The position numbers and the translations under genes are program-made. Below are positions 16,634 through 25,253 of a stretch of 64,000 bases of DNA, piece by piece. Within the stretch, counting starts at the first letter, position 1. Every line of letters starts with the position of its first letter. The notes below the pieces were generated by a model that did not search any database, was not told where the DNA came from, and saw only the letters and a list, made by a program, of their open reading frames with translations. Source of the DNA: CAVURS01 sp963795385 (GTDB lineage Bacteria > Actinomycetota > Actinomycetes > Actinomycetales > CAVURS01); the NCBI GenBank assembly GCA_963795385.1, contig CAWCHK010000011.1:1-64000 (forward strand), given 5' to 3'.

Positions 16634-17470
16634 TCACTTGCTGGGGAAGGGCTGCACCTGCGATGCGGCCGGGGCCTTGATGCTGACCGGTTGGTTGATC
16701 TTGGTGATGTGCATCGTCGTCTCGCCGGCGCCGAGCGAGCTGGTGTAGGTCTCGTGCATCTTGATCGGGACGTTCTGGGCGTTGACCCAGAGGTCCACGT
16801 GGGCGTCCTTCATGCCCAGGGACTTCACGATCGAGCTGAGCGACTGCTTCTGCGCGGTCGCCCCCTTGGTGGTCAGGGCATCCAGCGCCTTCTGGACGTC
16901 GACGGTGCCGCGCAGGTGCTGCGTGCTGACCCCGTCGACGGTCTCCTGACCGACGACCTTGAGGTCCTGCGAGGCCCGCAGCAGCTGGACGCTCTGGTCC
17001 GCGCTGGAGCTGTTGAGCAGCGAGTCCAGGCTCAGGCCGGTCAGCTTCGCCATCTGGGTCAGGCTCATGCTCATCCACGCCTTGCCGCCCGGGACACCGG
17101 CCGAGGCCGGGAGCTTCAGGTAGAGCGTCTTGCCGGCCAGCACCTCGTGCAGGCTCTGCCCCGCGACCGAGACGGTGAGGCTCATCTCGGTGGGGTGGTA
17201 GCGGACGTCACCCTCCATCGTCGTCGACTTGCCACCGATCTCGGACGTCGAGGAGATGTGCGCGCTCTTCAACGAGCTGGTCGAGCTGCTGGCCCGCTCG
17301 ATGATCGACAGGGCGTTGACGACCTTCGGGGCCGAGCTCTGGCTCGGCTTGCTGCCGCCGCCCGAGCCCGAGGCGCCGGCGCTGCCGGAGCCGCCGGACC
17401 CGCCCGAGCAGGCGGCCAGGCTGGCCACCAGGACGGCGGTGGTGAAGGTGACGACGGTACGGCGACGCAT
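16634..17470 (-). CDS. Lipoprotein, LppX/LprG-like
   Basis: Secreted lipoprotein of 278 aa. The signal peptide ends with lipobox LAAC near residue 21 and is followed by a Ser/Gly linker. The body (SIIERASSSTSSLKSAHISS, KAWMSMSLTQMAKLTG, VDLWVNAQNVPIKM) has the pattern of the mycobacterial LppX/LprA/LprG fold, which binds lipids in a hydrophobic cavity. It is the second of two such genes between rplA and rplJ, as in Streptomyces. GGGGAG precedes the ATG. Confidence 0.75.
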   Translation of the reverse strand: MRRRTVVTFTTAVLVASLAACSGGSGGSGSAGASGSGGGSKPSQSSAPKVVNALSIIERASSSTSSLKSAHISSTSEIGGKSTTMEGDVRYHPTEMSLTVSVAGQSLHEVLAGKTLYLKLPASAGVPGGKAWMSMSLTQMAKLTGLSLDSLLNSSSADQSVQLLRASQDLKVVGQETVDGVSTQHLRGTVDVQKALDALTTKGATAQKQSLSSIVKSLGMKDAHVDLWVNAQNVPIKMHETYTSSLGAGETTMHITKINQPVSIKAPAASQVQPFPSK

Positions 17471-17651
17471 GTGGTGCTCCCCTGAGCTCGACTCTGACGT
17501 GACGATGAAGTGCGACGGGACGGATCCGGCCGTCCGGTGCGGACGCAGGCACCAACGCTAGGCCAGGCTCACCCTCGGTCACAGGCGATTGCCGAAGTCC
17601 GCGGCCGTTCACCCGTCCGGCCCAACGAAGAGCCGGCCGCGCCGGCCGGGG

Positions 17652-18485
17652 TCAGGACTTGCGGACGATGACGTCACTCGACGGTGGCGCGGTGACCTTC
17701 GGGGCCGAGCCCCAGTCGGAGTAGGTGACCGTGACCAGGTCGGCCCGGTGGTCGTAGCTGCCGGACGTCACCAGCTTGACCGGCCGGTCGGAGCGGTCCA
17801 GCCACAGCCGCAGGTGGCTGTCGCCGGTCACGTCCTTCTTCATCACGTCCCGGAACTGTGGCGGCAGCCCGGCCCGGACGGCGGCCTGCGGGATCGTGGC
17901 GTCGTACTCCGTGACCGGTACGCCGGAGATCGTGGTCGTGCCGGAGGCGGTGAAGGCGGCGGCGGTCCAGCTCGTCGCCTGCCCGGAGACGTCCGCGGAG
18001 CTGGTCATGTAGCTCAGCAGGGGGGCCATGGTGCTGGACACCGGGTCGGTCGCACCGGCCCGAACGGCCAGCCAGTGCCGGCCGTCGACGACCTCACCGA
18101 CATCGGCGTAGAGGATGCCGGGCAGCGCGATGACCCGCAGCCGGTCGCTGCCGTCGGTGAAGTTGAAGCTCACCCGGGTCGACCCGCCGAGCAGGTTGAT
18201 CGCACCGTCGGCGTCCTGCCCCGACGTCGTCGAGCTCTGCAGCGAGAACCGCGCGGACCCGGCATCGGTCATCGCCTGCCGGACCCGCTGGGCCACCTGG
18301 GCTCCGGGGAGCTCGCCAGCTGCGCCGGACGGGCTGCCGGTGGCCGAGGTCAGCGGCGCCGACGCCGTACCCGAGTCGAGCAGGGGTGCGTCGGTCGACC
18401 CCGAGCAGGCCGCCAGGGCCACGAGGCTCGCGACGCCCGACGTCAGCGCTGCGACGGGCCAGCGGGCGCGCCCGGTACGTCGCAT
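17652..18485 (-). CDS. Lipoprotein, LppX/LprG-like (first copy)
   Basis: Lipoprotein of 277 aa with lipobox ALAAC near residue 27 and a Ser/Thr/Ala linker. The body (QAMTDAGSARFSLQSSTTSG, GRHWLAVRAG, DSHLRLWLDRSDRPVKLVTS) follows the same LolA/LppX-like pattern as its neighbour. It lies 19 nt after the rplA stop, so it is probably co-transcribed with the ribosomal genes. Its role is not established; lipid binding or carriage is inferred from the fold family. Confidence 0.7.
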   Translation of the reverse strand: MRRTGRARWPVAALTSGVASLVALAACSGSTDAPLLDSGTASAPLTSATGSPSGAAGELPGAQVAQRVRQAMTDAGSARFSLQSSTTSGQDADGAINLLGGSTRVSFNFTDGSDRLRVIALPGILYADVGEVVDGRHWLAVRAGATDPVSSTMAPLLSYMTSSADVSGQATSWTAAAFTASGTTTISGVPVTEYDATIPQAAVRAGLPPQFRDVMKKDVTGDSHLRLWLDRSDRPVKLVTSGSYDHRADLVTVTYSDWGSAPKVTAPPSSDVIVRKS

Positions 18486-18504
18486 GCGGCCATCCTTGCT
18501 CGGC

Positions 18505-19221
18505 TCAGGCCTCGGTGTCCTCGGCCAGCAGGTTGCGGGTCCGGCTCGGGTCGAGCGGGATGCCCGGGCCCATCGTCGTGGTCAGCGTGGCCTTCTGCAC
18601 GTAGCGGCCCTTGGACGCCGACGGCTTGAGCCGCAGGATCTCCTCGAGCGCGGCACCGTAGTTCTCCACGAGGTTCTGCTCGCTGAACGACGTCTTGCCG
18701 ATGATGAAGTGCAGGTTGGCGTGCTTGTCGACGCGGAACTCGATCTTGCCGCCCTTGATGTCCGTGACCGCCTTGGCGACGTCCATCGTCACCGTGCCGG
18801 TCTTCGGGTTCGGCATCAGGCCGCGCGGCCCGAGGACCTTGCCCAGCCGGCCGACCTTGCCCATCATGTCGGGCGTGGCGACGACCGAGTCGAAGTCCAG
18901 CCAGCCCCCCTGGATCCGCTCCAGCAGGTCGTCCGACCCGACGTAGTCGGCCCCGGCGGCCTCGGCCTGTGCGGCGCGGTCACCGGTCGCGAGGACCAGG
19001 ACGCGAGCGGTCTTGCCGGTGCCGTGCGGCAGGTTCACGGTGCCGCGGATCATCTGGTCGGCCTTGCGCGGGTCCACGCCCAGCCGCATCGCGACCTCGA
19101 CGGTCGCGTCGTACTTCGTGGTCGAGGTGTCCTTGGCGATCCGGACCGCCTCGAGCGGGCCGTAGAGCTTGTCGCGGTCGATCTTCTCTTCCGCGGCGCG
19201 GTAGGACTTGCTGCGCTTCAT
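18505..19221 (-). CDS. rplA: 50S ribosomal protein L1
   Basis: 238-aa L1 protein of the mobile L1 stalk, also a translational repressor of the L11-L1 unit in many bacteria. Typical segments include MKRSKSYRAAEEKIDRDKLY, VNLPHGTGKTARVLV, GPRGLMPNPKTGTVT and FRVDKHANLHFIIGK. ATG start. It follows rplK after a 125-nt spacer that contains a short repeated motif shared with the secE-nusG spacer. Confidence 0.99.
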   Translation of the reverse strand: MKRSKSYRAAEEKIDRDKLYGPLEAVRIAKDTSTTKYDATVEVAMRLGVDPRKADQMIRGTVNLPHGTGKTARVLVLATGDRAAQAEAAGADYVGSDDLLERIQGGWLDFDSVVATPDMMGKVGRLGKVLGPRGLMPNPKTGTVTMDVAKAVTDIKGGKIEFRVDKHANLHFIIGKTSFSEQNLVENYGAALEEILRLKPSASKGRYVQKATLTTTMGPGIPLDPSRTRNLLAEDTEA

Positions 19222-19346
19222 GGTGCTGCTCCTTGCTGTCGGTACGGCGGAGTTGTGGTCCAGCGGGCCGAAGCTGGCCCTGCCACGTCGTGCTGATCGT
19301 GCTGGTGCAGTGCTGGTCAGTGCTGGTCGGGCCTAGAGCGCAACGC

Positions 19347-19778
19347 TCAGCCCTCGACGGTGATGCCCATCGACCGGGCGGTGCCCGCGATGATCTTGGC
19401 GGCCGCGTCGATGTCGGTCGCGTTCAGGTCCTCCATCTTGGACTGCGCGATGGTGCGGACCTGCTCCTTGGTCAGTCGCCCGACCTTGGTCTTGTGCGGC
19501 TCGCCGGAGCCCTTGGGCACGCCGGCGGCCTTCTTGATCAGCTCGGCGGCCGGCGGCGTCTTGGTGATGAAGGTGAAGGAGCGGTCCTCGTAGACCGTGA
19601 TCTCCACCGGGATGACGTTGCCGCGCTCGGACTCCGTCTGGGCGTTGTAGGCCTTGACGAACTCCATGATGTTGACGCCGTGCTGGCCCAGTGCGGGGCC
19701 GACCGGCGGGGCGGGCGTCGCGGCGCCGGCCTGGATCTGCAGCTTGATGAGGGCTGCGACCTTCTTCTTGGGGGGCAT
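19347..19778 (-). CDS. rplK: 50S ribosomal protein L11
   Basis: 143-aa L11, part of the GTPase-associated centre with 23S rRNA and the target site region of thiostrepton-type antibiotics. Contains the Pro-rich N-domain ([20 protein letters not shown]) and the rRNA-binding C-domain ([16 protein letters not shown]). ATG at 19778. No unusual substitution is apparent. Confidence 0.99.
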
Positions 19779-19835
19779 GTCGATCCTTGCTCGTGGTGGG
19801 TGTTCTTACGGGTACGACGGTGGCGCCGGGACGGG

Positions 19836-20636
19836 CTAGAGCTTGGCGACCTGGCTGAAGGACAGCTCGACGGGGGTCTCGCGGCCGAAGATGGAGACCA
19901 GGACCTTGAGCTTCTGCCCGTCGACGTTGATCTCGGAGATGGTCGCCGGGAGGGTCTCGAACGGGCCCTCCATGACGGTGACCGACTCGCCGACCTCGAA
20001 GTCGACGACCTTGATCTCGGGGGTCTTCGGCTTGTCCTTGCGCTCCAGGGTCGGCGCGAGCATGGAGAAGACCTCGTCCAGGCTCAGCGGGACCGGCTGG
20101 TGGGTGTGCCCGACGAAGCCGGTGACGCCCGGCGTGTGCCGGACCGCGCCCCACGACTCGTCGGTGAGGTCCATCCGGACCAGCACGTAGCCGGGCATCC
20201 GCACGCGGCGTACCTGCTTGCGCTGGCCGTTCTTGATCTCGGTCACCTCTTCCATGGTGACCTCGACCTGGTAGATGTAGTCCTCCATGTTGAGGCTGAC
20301 GATCCGGGTCTCGAGGTTGGCCTTGACCCGGTTCTCATAGCCCGCGTAGCTGTGGATGACGAACCACTCGCCCGGCGCGCGCCGCAGCTCGGCCTTGAAC
20401 GTCTCGGCCGGGTCGACGTCCTCGTCGTCCCCGCCCACCTCGGCGTCCGTAGCGACGACCTCGTCGGTGAGCGCCTCGTCAGCGGGAGCCTCGTCAGCCG
20501 GCGCCTCGTCAGCCGGTACGGCGTCCTCGGCGGCGTCGGTGGCGTCGGTGGAGCTGTCGTCGGAGGGGTCGTCGGACGCCACGACGGGGACGTCGACCTC
20601 GTCCTCGACCTGGGTATCGGTCCACTGCTCGGACAC
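19836..20636 (-). CDS. nusG: Transcription termination/antitermination factor NusG
   Basis: 266 aa. An acidic low-complexity N-terminal extension of about 85 residues (repeats of DEAPADEA), common in actinobacterial NusG, precedes the NGN domain (WFVIHSYAGYENRVKANLET, YVLVRMDLTDESWGAVRHTP) and the C-terminal KOW domain (VGESVTVMEGPFETLPATIS). It binds RNA polymerase and couples to Rho or ribosomal protein S10. The GTG at 20636 is chosen because AGGAAG sits 8-9 nt upstream; an alternative start at 20663 lacks a ribosome binding site. Confidence 0.98.
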   Translation of the reverse strand: MSEQWTDTQVEDEVDVPVVASDDPSDDSSTDATDAAEDAVPADEAPADEAPADEALTDEVVATDAEVGGDDEDVDPAETFKAELRRAPGEWFVIHSYAGYENRVKANLETRIVSLNMEDYIYQVEVTMEEVTEIKNGQRKQVRRVRMPGYVLVRMDLTDESWGAVRHTPGVTGFVGHTHQPVPLSLDEVFSMLAPTLERKDKPKTPEIKVVDFEVGESVTVMEGPFETLPATISEINVDGQKLKVLVSIFGRETPVELSFSQVAKL

Positions 20637-20723
20637 GTGCTGCCTGCTTCCTGGGTAGATCACTTGTCGTACTGGGTGCTGCTGGGTCCTGCTGGGTCCT
20701 GCTGATCGTGCTGGGTCGTACCG

Positions 20724-21002
20724 CTACTTGCCGCCGCCGAAGACGTACAGCACCAGGTGGCCGAACCCGAAGTCGAGCACGGACACGAAGGCCATCACCG
20801 CGGCCACGAACACCAGCACGACGCTGGTGTAGGTGATCAGCTCACTGCGGGTCGGCCGGACGACCTTGCGCAGCTCGGCCACCACCTGGCGGAAGAACAG
20901 CCCGATCCGGCCGAACACGCCGCGCCGGGCCGGGCCGGCCGCCTTGCCGCCGCCGGACGACGCGCGCGGGTCGCGCTCGTCGGCGGTGCTGATCTCCGTC
21001 AC
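20724..21002 (-). CDS. secE: Protein translocase subunit SecE
   Basis: 92-aa single-pass SecE. The conserved amphipathic segment (FFRQVVAELRKVVRPTRSEL) precedes one transmembrane helix (ITYTSVVLVFVAAVMAFVSV). It stabilises SecY in the Sec translocon. GTG start at 21002 with AAGGTGAG upstream. Located between tRNA-Trp and nusG, the standard arrangement. Confidence 0.98.
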   Translation of the reverse strand: MTEISTADERDPRASSGGGKAAGPARRGVFGRIGLFFRQVVAELRKVVRPTRSELITYTSVVLVFVAAVMAFVSVLDFGFGHLVLYVFGGGK

Positions 21003-21047
21003 GGACTCACCTTGCTGCTCGGGATGACATCTGGCGTACGTCTAGCG

Positions 21048-21120
21048 CAGGGCAGGAGGGACTCGAACCCCCAACCGCCGGTTTTGGAGACCGGTGCTCT
21101 ACCAATTGAGCCACTGCCCT
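21048..21120 (-). tRNA. tRNA-Trp (CCA)
   Basis: A 73-nt cloverleaf. The acceptor AGGGCAG pairs with CTGCCCT, the discriminator base is G, the anticodon loop in CCGGTCTCCAAAACCGG gives CCA, and the T arm contains GGTTCGAGTCC. The 3' CCA is not encoded. It lies directly upstream of secE, as in many actinobacteria. Confidence 0.98.
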
Positions 21121-21304
21121 ACAGGTGGCCTCACGGCTCCCGTGCGACGCGAAGTCCACGTTCAGTGCCCACGTGCTAACCGATTGTGGGCATGCGTCAG
21201 CATGGCGGTCGTCAACCACCCGGGGGCCCACTGTACGCGAGACCGGGCGGCCCGAGCGACCTGCCGGCGACCGGGAGTGGGACGGGCTGCGAGGGGGTGG
21301 GACG

Positions 21305-22558
21305 ATGGCCCGCGTGAGCGAGCACAGCACCTCCCCGGCCAACCCGGCGAACCCGAGCACCCAGGGCCGCAACCGGATCTCCCGGCGGATCGGAGCCATC
21401 GCCGAGTCGGCGACGCTGGCCGTGGATGCCAAGGCCAAGGCGCTCAAGGCGGCCGGCCGGCCGGTCATCGGCTTCGGGGCCGGCGAGCCGGACTTCCCGA
21501 CGCCCGACTACATCGTCGCCGCTGCCGCCGAGGCGTGCCACGACCCGGCCAACCACCGCTACACACCGGCCGGCGGCCTGCCCGCCCTCAAGGCCGGCAT
21601 CGTCGCCAAGACCGCCCGCGACTCCGGGTACGACGTCGCGCCGGAGCAGGTCCTGGTCACCAACGGCGGCAAGCAGGCGGTCTACCAGGCGTTCGCGACG
21701 GTGATCGACCCGGGCGACGAGGTGCTGCTGCCGGCGCCGTACTGGACGACGTACCCGGAGGCGATCGCCCTGGCCGGCGGCGTGCCGGTCGAGGTGTTCG
21801 CCGGCGAGGACCAGGGCTACCTGGTCACGGTCGCCCAGCTCGAGGCGGCACGGACGCCGCGGACCAAGGCGCTGCTCTTCTGCTCCCCCAGCAACCCGAC
21901 CGGTGCGGTCTACCGGCCGGAGCAGGTCCGGGCCATCGGGCAGTGGGCGCTCGAGCACGGCGTGTGGGTCATCACCGACGAGATCTACGAGCACCTGACG
22001 TACGACGGCGCCGTGTTCAGCTCGATGCCGGTGCAGGTGCCCGAGCTGGCCGACACCTGCATCGTGCTCAACGGCGTGGCCAAGACCTATGCCATGACCG
22101 GCTGGCGGGTGGGCTGGATGCTCGGGCCCCGCGACGTCGTCAAGGCCGCGACGAACCTCCAGTCCCACCTCACGTCCAACGTCGCCAACGTCTCGCAGCG
22201 GGCGGCGATCGCCGCGGTCACCGGTGACCTCGCCGCCGTCGCGACCATGCGCGAGGCCTTCGACCGCCGGCGCCGCACCATCGTGGCGATGCTGAACGAG
22301 ATCGACGGCGTGGCCTGCCCGACACCGCAGGGGGCGTTCTACGCGTACCCGTCGGTGAAGGGCCTGCTCGGCCGGACGTTCGCCGGTCGGACGCCGCAGA
22401 CGTCGGTCGAGCTGGCCGAGCTGATCCTGGAGGAGGCCGAGGTGGCCGTCGTCCCGGGCGAGGCGTTCGGGCCCAGCGGCTACCTGCGGCTGTCGTACGC
22501 GCTGGGCGATGACGACCTGGCCGAGGGCGTCGCACGGATGCAGAAGCTGCTCTCCTAG
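21305..22558 (+). CDS. aspC: Class I pyridoxal-phosphate aminotransferase (aspartate type)
   Basis: 417-aa fold-type I aminotransferase. Seen motifs: GFGAGEPDFPTPDYIV near the N-terminus, CSPSNPTGAVY, ITDEIYEHLTYDG and the PLP lysine in GVAKTYAMTGWRVGW. The Arg of the C-terminal carboxylate site is in GYLRLSYAL. ATG at 21305 with a GGGGTGGGA purine run upstream. It diverges from tRNA-Trp/secE and its stop codon overlaps the convergent DUF1203 stop. Aspartate is the usual substrate in this genomic position but specificity is inferred. Confidence 0.92.
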   Translation: MARVSEHSTSPANPANPSTQGRNRISRRIGAIAESATLAVDAKAKALKAAGRPVIGFGAGEPDFPTPDYIVAAAAEACHDPANHRYTPAGGLPALKAGIVAKTARDSGYDVAPEQVLVTNGGKQAVYQAFATVIDPGDEVLLPAPYWTTYPEAIALAGGVPVEVFAGEDQGYLVTVAQLEAARTPRTKALLFCSPSNPTGAVYRPEQVRAIGQWALEHGVWVITDEIYEHLTYDGAVFSSMPVQVPELADTCIVLNGVAKTYAMTGWRVGWMLGPRDVVKAATNLQSHLTSNVANVSQRAAIAAVTGDLAAVATMREAFDRRRRTIVAMLNEIDGVACPTPQGAFYAYPSVKGLLGRTFAGRTPQTSVELAELILEEAEVAVVPGEAFGPSGYLRLSYALGDDDLAEGVARMQKLLS

Positions 22559-23043
22559 CCCGGTCCGGTCCGGGTGATCCGGGTGATCCGGAACATGTAG
22601 CAGCCGGCCATCAGGTTGCGGCTGTGCACGAACGCGATCTCCGGCCGCGCCAGCAGCTGCTCGATCGCCGCCTCGGCCGCTGGTCCTTCGGTGACCGTGT
22701 TGTCCACCTGCCGGCCGTCGGCGTCGTACCCGCGGAGCAGCTGGGAGCGATGCCGGAAGCCGTCGGGGTAGCCGGTCGCGGCGTACCCCTCGCACCGGTC
22801 GGCGTGGATGAAGACCGGACCGACCTCGGCGTACGGGCCGCCGACCGTCGACGGCTGGTGAGCGATCAGGGTGATGTCCTCGCCGTCGCGGCTGTCCCGC
22901 AGGCAACAGCGCAGCGGAGCGCCGGCCTCATGTCCGGCGAGGCGGACGACGCGGTTGCCGAAGTCGTCCTCGCCGCCGGTCCGGATCCGGTCGAGCTGGC
23001 CGGGATCGAGGGCGTCGATGCGATAGAGCGTGCTGGCTGGCAT
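22555..23043 (-). CDS. DUF1203 family protein
   Basis: 162-aa protein with the DUF1203 pattern: N-terminal YRIDALDPGQLDRIR, RLAGHEAGAPLRCCLRDS, GPYAEVGPVFIHADRCEGY and the C-terminal FVHSRNLMAGCYMFRI. Function is unknown. ATG at 23043 has GGAGGA upstream. The TAG overlaps the aspC TAG in a shared CTAG, so the two convergent genes share 4 bp. Confidence 0.85.
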   Translation of the reverse strand: MPASTLYRIDALDPGQLDRIRTGGEDDFGNRVVRLAGHEAGAPLRCCLRDSRDGEDITLIAHQPSTVGGPYAEVGPVFIHADRCEGYAATGYPDGFRHRSQLLRGYDADGRQVDNTVTEGPAAEAAIEQLLARPEIAFVHSRNLMAGCYMFRITRITRTGPG

Positions 23044-23170
23044 GGGTCGTGTCCTCCTGGTGCGGGTTCCTGGTGCTTCCTGGTGCGTTGACGGTGCGTT
23101 CACGGTGGCCGGCGAGGCGGCTCCGCGGATGGAACGCGTGACGCTGGTGCCGTGTGAGTCGCCGGCCGGC

Positions 23171-24322
23171 TCAGCGACGGCCGGTGGCCGGCCCGGCCTC
23201 GCTGACCCCGAACGCCTGGTCGACCATCGCGACCTCGGTGCGGCCGACGGCGGCGAGCAACGCGGCCCGATCCGCCCCGTCGACGTCCCTCAGTGCCGCG
23301 ACCAGGCGGGCGGCGTCCGCCAGGGCGAGGTTGGCGCCCGAGCCACGGTCGGGCGGCATGGCGTGCGCGGCGTCACCGATGACGGTGACCCGCGACGGAT
23401 CCCACGAGGCGGGCCGCTCGGCGCGGGCGCTGGTGGCGAGGAAGGTGGCCGGCTCGTCCGCCGCTGAGACGACGGCCCGGACATCCGGGTGCCATCCGCG
23501 TAGATGCCGTAACGCGTTGCGCTGCAACGTATCTGGCGTCGCACCGGTCAGTTCTGCGGCACGAGTCAGGCCGACGTTCCACATCACGTAGTCCTCCACG
23601 GCCGCCAGGGCACGGCCGGCCGCGCGCCCCACGTCGTCCGGCCGGCCCGCGAAGGCCATCAACCCCAGCCCGACGCCGGTGCGCAGACCCCGCAGCACGA
23701 CGTACCCGTGGTGCAGGCTCTCCAGCAGGCGGGGCGGAGTCGCCGTGGCAGGGGTCCGGCCGACGATGCTGCCGGCCTCGGTGTCCACGAGTCGCAGGGC
23801 GGGGAGGAGCCTGGCCGCGACGCGGGACCGTACGCCGTCGCAGCCGACCAGCAGGTGCGCCTCGACCGCATCGCCAGACGTCTGCACCTGGACGCCGTCC
23901 TCGCGCTCGACGTACGCCGAAGCTGTTGTGCGCCAGCGGATCTCGGCACCGGCGGTGACGGCCGAGCCGGCGAGGACGGCCCGCAACGTGGCGCGGTCCA
24001 CGGCGGTGCTGACCAGGCGGCCGTCCACCACACCCGGCCCGGTCTCGATCGTGCGCAACCGGTGCAGCCGGCCGCTCATCACCTGCAGCCGGCGCGGCTC
24101 CGCGAACCGGCCGGCGGTGGCCTCGACCACGGCGTGGTCCGCCGGCGGCAGGAGGGCCCGCAGCGGGTCGAGGCCGCGGCGGTCGACATGCAGCCGGTAG
24201 CCCTGCGGCCGGCTGGTCAGGGAGTGGTCGGCCTCGAGCACCACGACGGTGTGCCCGTCGCGGGCCAGCCCGGTCGCGAGCGCGAGCCCGGCGAGGCCGG
24301 CCCCTGCCACCGCGACGCGCAT
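23171..24322 (-). CDS. FAD-dependent aromatic-ring-type monooxygenase
   Basis: 383-aa group A flavoprotein monooxygenase. FAD motifs in order: GAGLAGLALATGLARDG (dinucleotide fold), GCDGVRSRVAARLLPAL (DG motif) and VTVIGDAAHAMPPDRGSGAN (GD motif). Such enzymes hydroxylate small molecules with NAD(P)H and oxygen. The substrate is not predictable here. ATG at 24322; the divergent ABC exporter gene begins 46 nt away, so the two may share a control region. Confidence 0.88.
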   Translation of the reverse strand: MRVAVAGAGLAGLALATGLARDGHTVVVLEADHSLTSRPQGYRLHVDRRGLDPLRALLPPADHAVVEATAGRFAEPRRLQVMSGRLHRLRTIETGPGVVDGRLVSTAVDRATLRAVLAGSAVTAGAEIRWRTTASAYVEREDGVQVQTSGDAVEAHLLVGCDGVRSRVAARLLPALRLVDTEAGSIVGRTPATATPPRLLESLHHGYVVLRGLRTGVGLGLMAFAGRPDDVGRAAGRALAAVEDYVMWNVGLTRAAELTGATPDTLQRNALRHLRGWHPDVRAVVSAADEPATFLATSARAERPASWDPSRVTVIGDAAHAMPPDRGSGANLALADAARLVAALRDVDGADRAALLAAVGRTEVAMVDQAFGVSEAGPATGRR

Positions 24323-24368
24323 CGGCCCAGCATGCCCACGGGCCGGCGGACGCGACATAGTGGGCCCC

Positions 24369-25253
24369 ATGCAGGCGGGGAGGGCCGAGCCGGTCGTGCG
24401 GGTGCGCGGCCTGGTCAAGACCTACGGTCAGCACCGGGCGGTCGACGGGATCGACCTGGACATCCGGGCCGGTGAGATCTTCGCCCTGCTCGGTCCCAAC
24501 GGAGCGGGCAAGTCGACGACGGTCGAGATCCTCGAGGGCTTCCGCAGCCGGGACGCCGGCGAGGTGACCGTGCTCGGTCACGACCCGGTCGAGCGTGACC
24601 GGGCCTGGCGGGCGCGGGTCGGCATCGTCCTGCAGTCGACCGGCGAGGCGGGCGAGCTGACCGTCGCCGAGCTGGTGCGGCACTTCGCCGGCTTCTACCC
24701 GGCACCCCGCGACCCGTCGGAGGTCATCGAGTCGGTCGGCCTGACCGGGCAGCGGGGCACGCGGGCCGGTGCGCTCTCGGGCGGCCAGCGGCGGCGGCTC
24801 GACGTCGCGCTCGGCATCGTCGGCAACCCGGAGCTGCTGTTCCTCGACGAGCCGACGACCGGCTTCGACCCCCAGGCCCGCCGGGCCTTCTGGGAGCTGC
24901 TGAGCGCGCTGCGCGCCGGCGGCACCACGATGCTGCTGACCACCCACTACCTGGACGAGGCCGAGCAGCTGGCCGACCGGGTCGGCGTGATCGCTGCGGG
25001 CCGGCTGCTGGACGTCGACACCGTCGACCGGCTGGGCGGTCCCGACCGCCGTACGCCGCTGGTCCGGTGGCGCGAGGGGGGTGAGCTGCGGTCGCAGAGC
25101 ACCCCCGACCCGACGTCCGTGGTCCTGGCGCTGGCCGCCCGGCTCGGCCCGTCGGTGCCCGAGCTCGAGGTCCGCCGGCCGCGGCTGGAGGACGTCTACC
25201 TGTCGATGATCGCCGAGGCCCAACCGGCCGGCGGCAGGGAGGTCGCCTCGTGA
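24369..25253 (+). CDS. ABC-2 exporter ATPase
   Basis: 294-aa ATPase of the drug/daunorubicin-resistance type. Walker A GPNGAGKST, signature ALSGGQRRRLDVAL, Walker B LLFLDEPTTGFDP and H-loop LLTTHYLDEAEQLADR are all intact. The C-terminal 60 residues are the usual variable tail. ATG at 24369. The stop overlaps the permease GTG as GTGA. Substrate unknown. Confidence 0.93.
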   Translation: MQAGRAEPVVRVRGLVKTYGQHRAVDGIDLDIRAGEIFALLGPNGAGKSTTVEILEGFRSRDAGEVTVLGHDPVERDRAWRARVGIVLQSTGEAGELTVAELVRHFAGFYPAPRDPSEVIESVGLTGQRGTRAGALSGGQRRRLDVALGIVGNPELLFLDEPTTGFDPQARRAFWELLSALRAGGTTMLLTTHYLDEAEQLADRVGVIAAGRLLDVDTVDRLGGPDRRTPLVRWREGGELRSQSTPDPTSVVLALAARLGPSVPELEVRRPRLEDVYLSMIAEAQPAGGREVAS

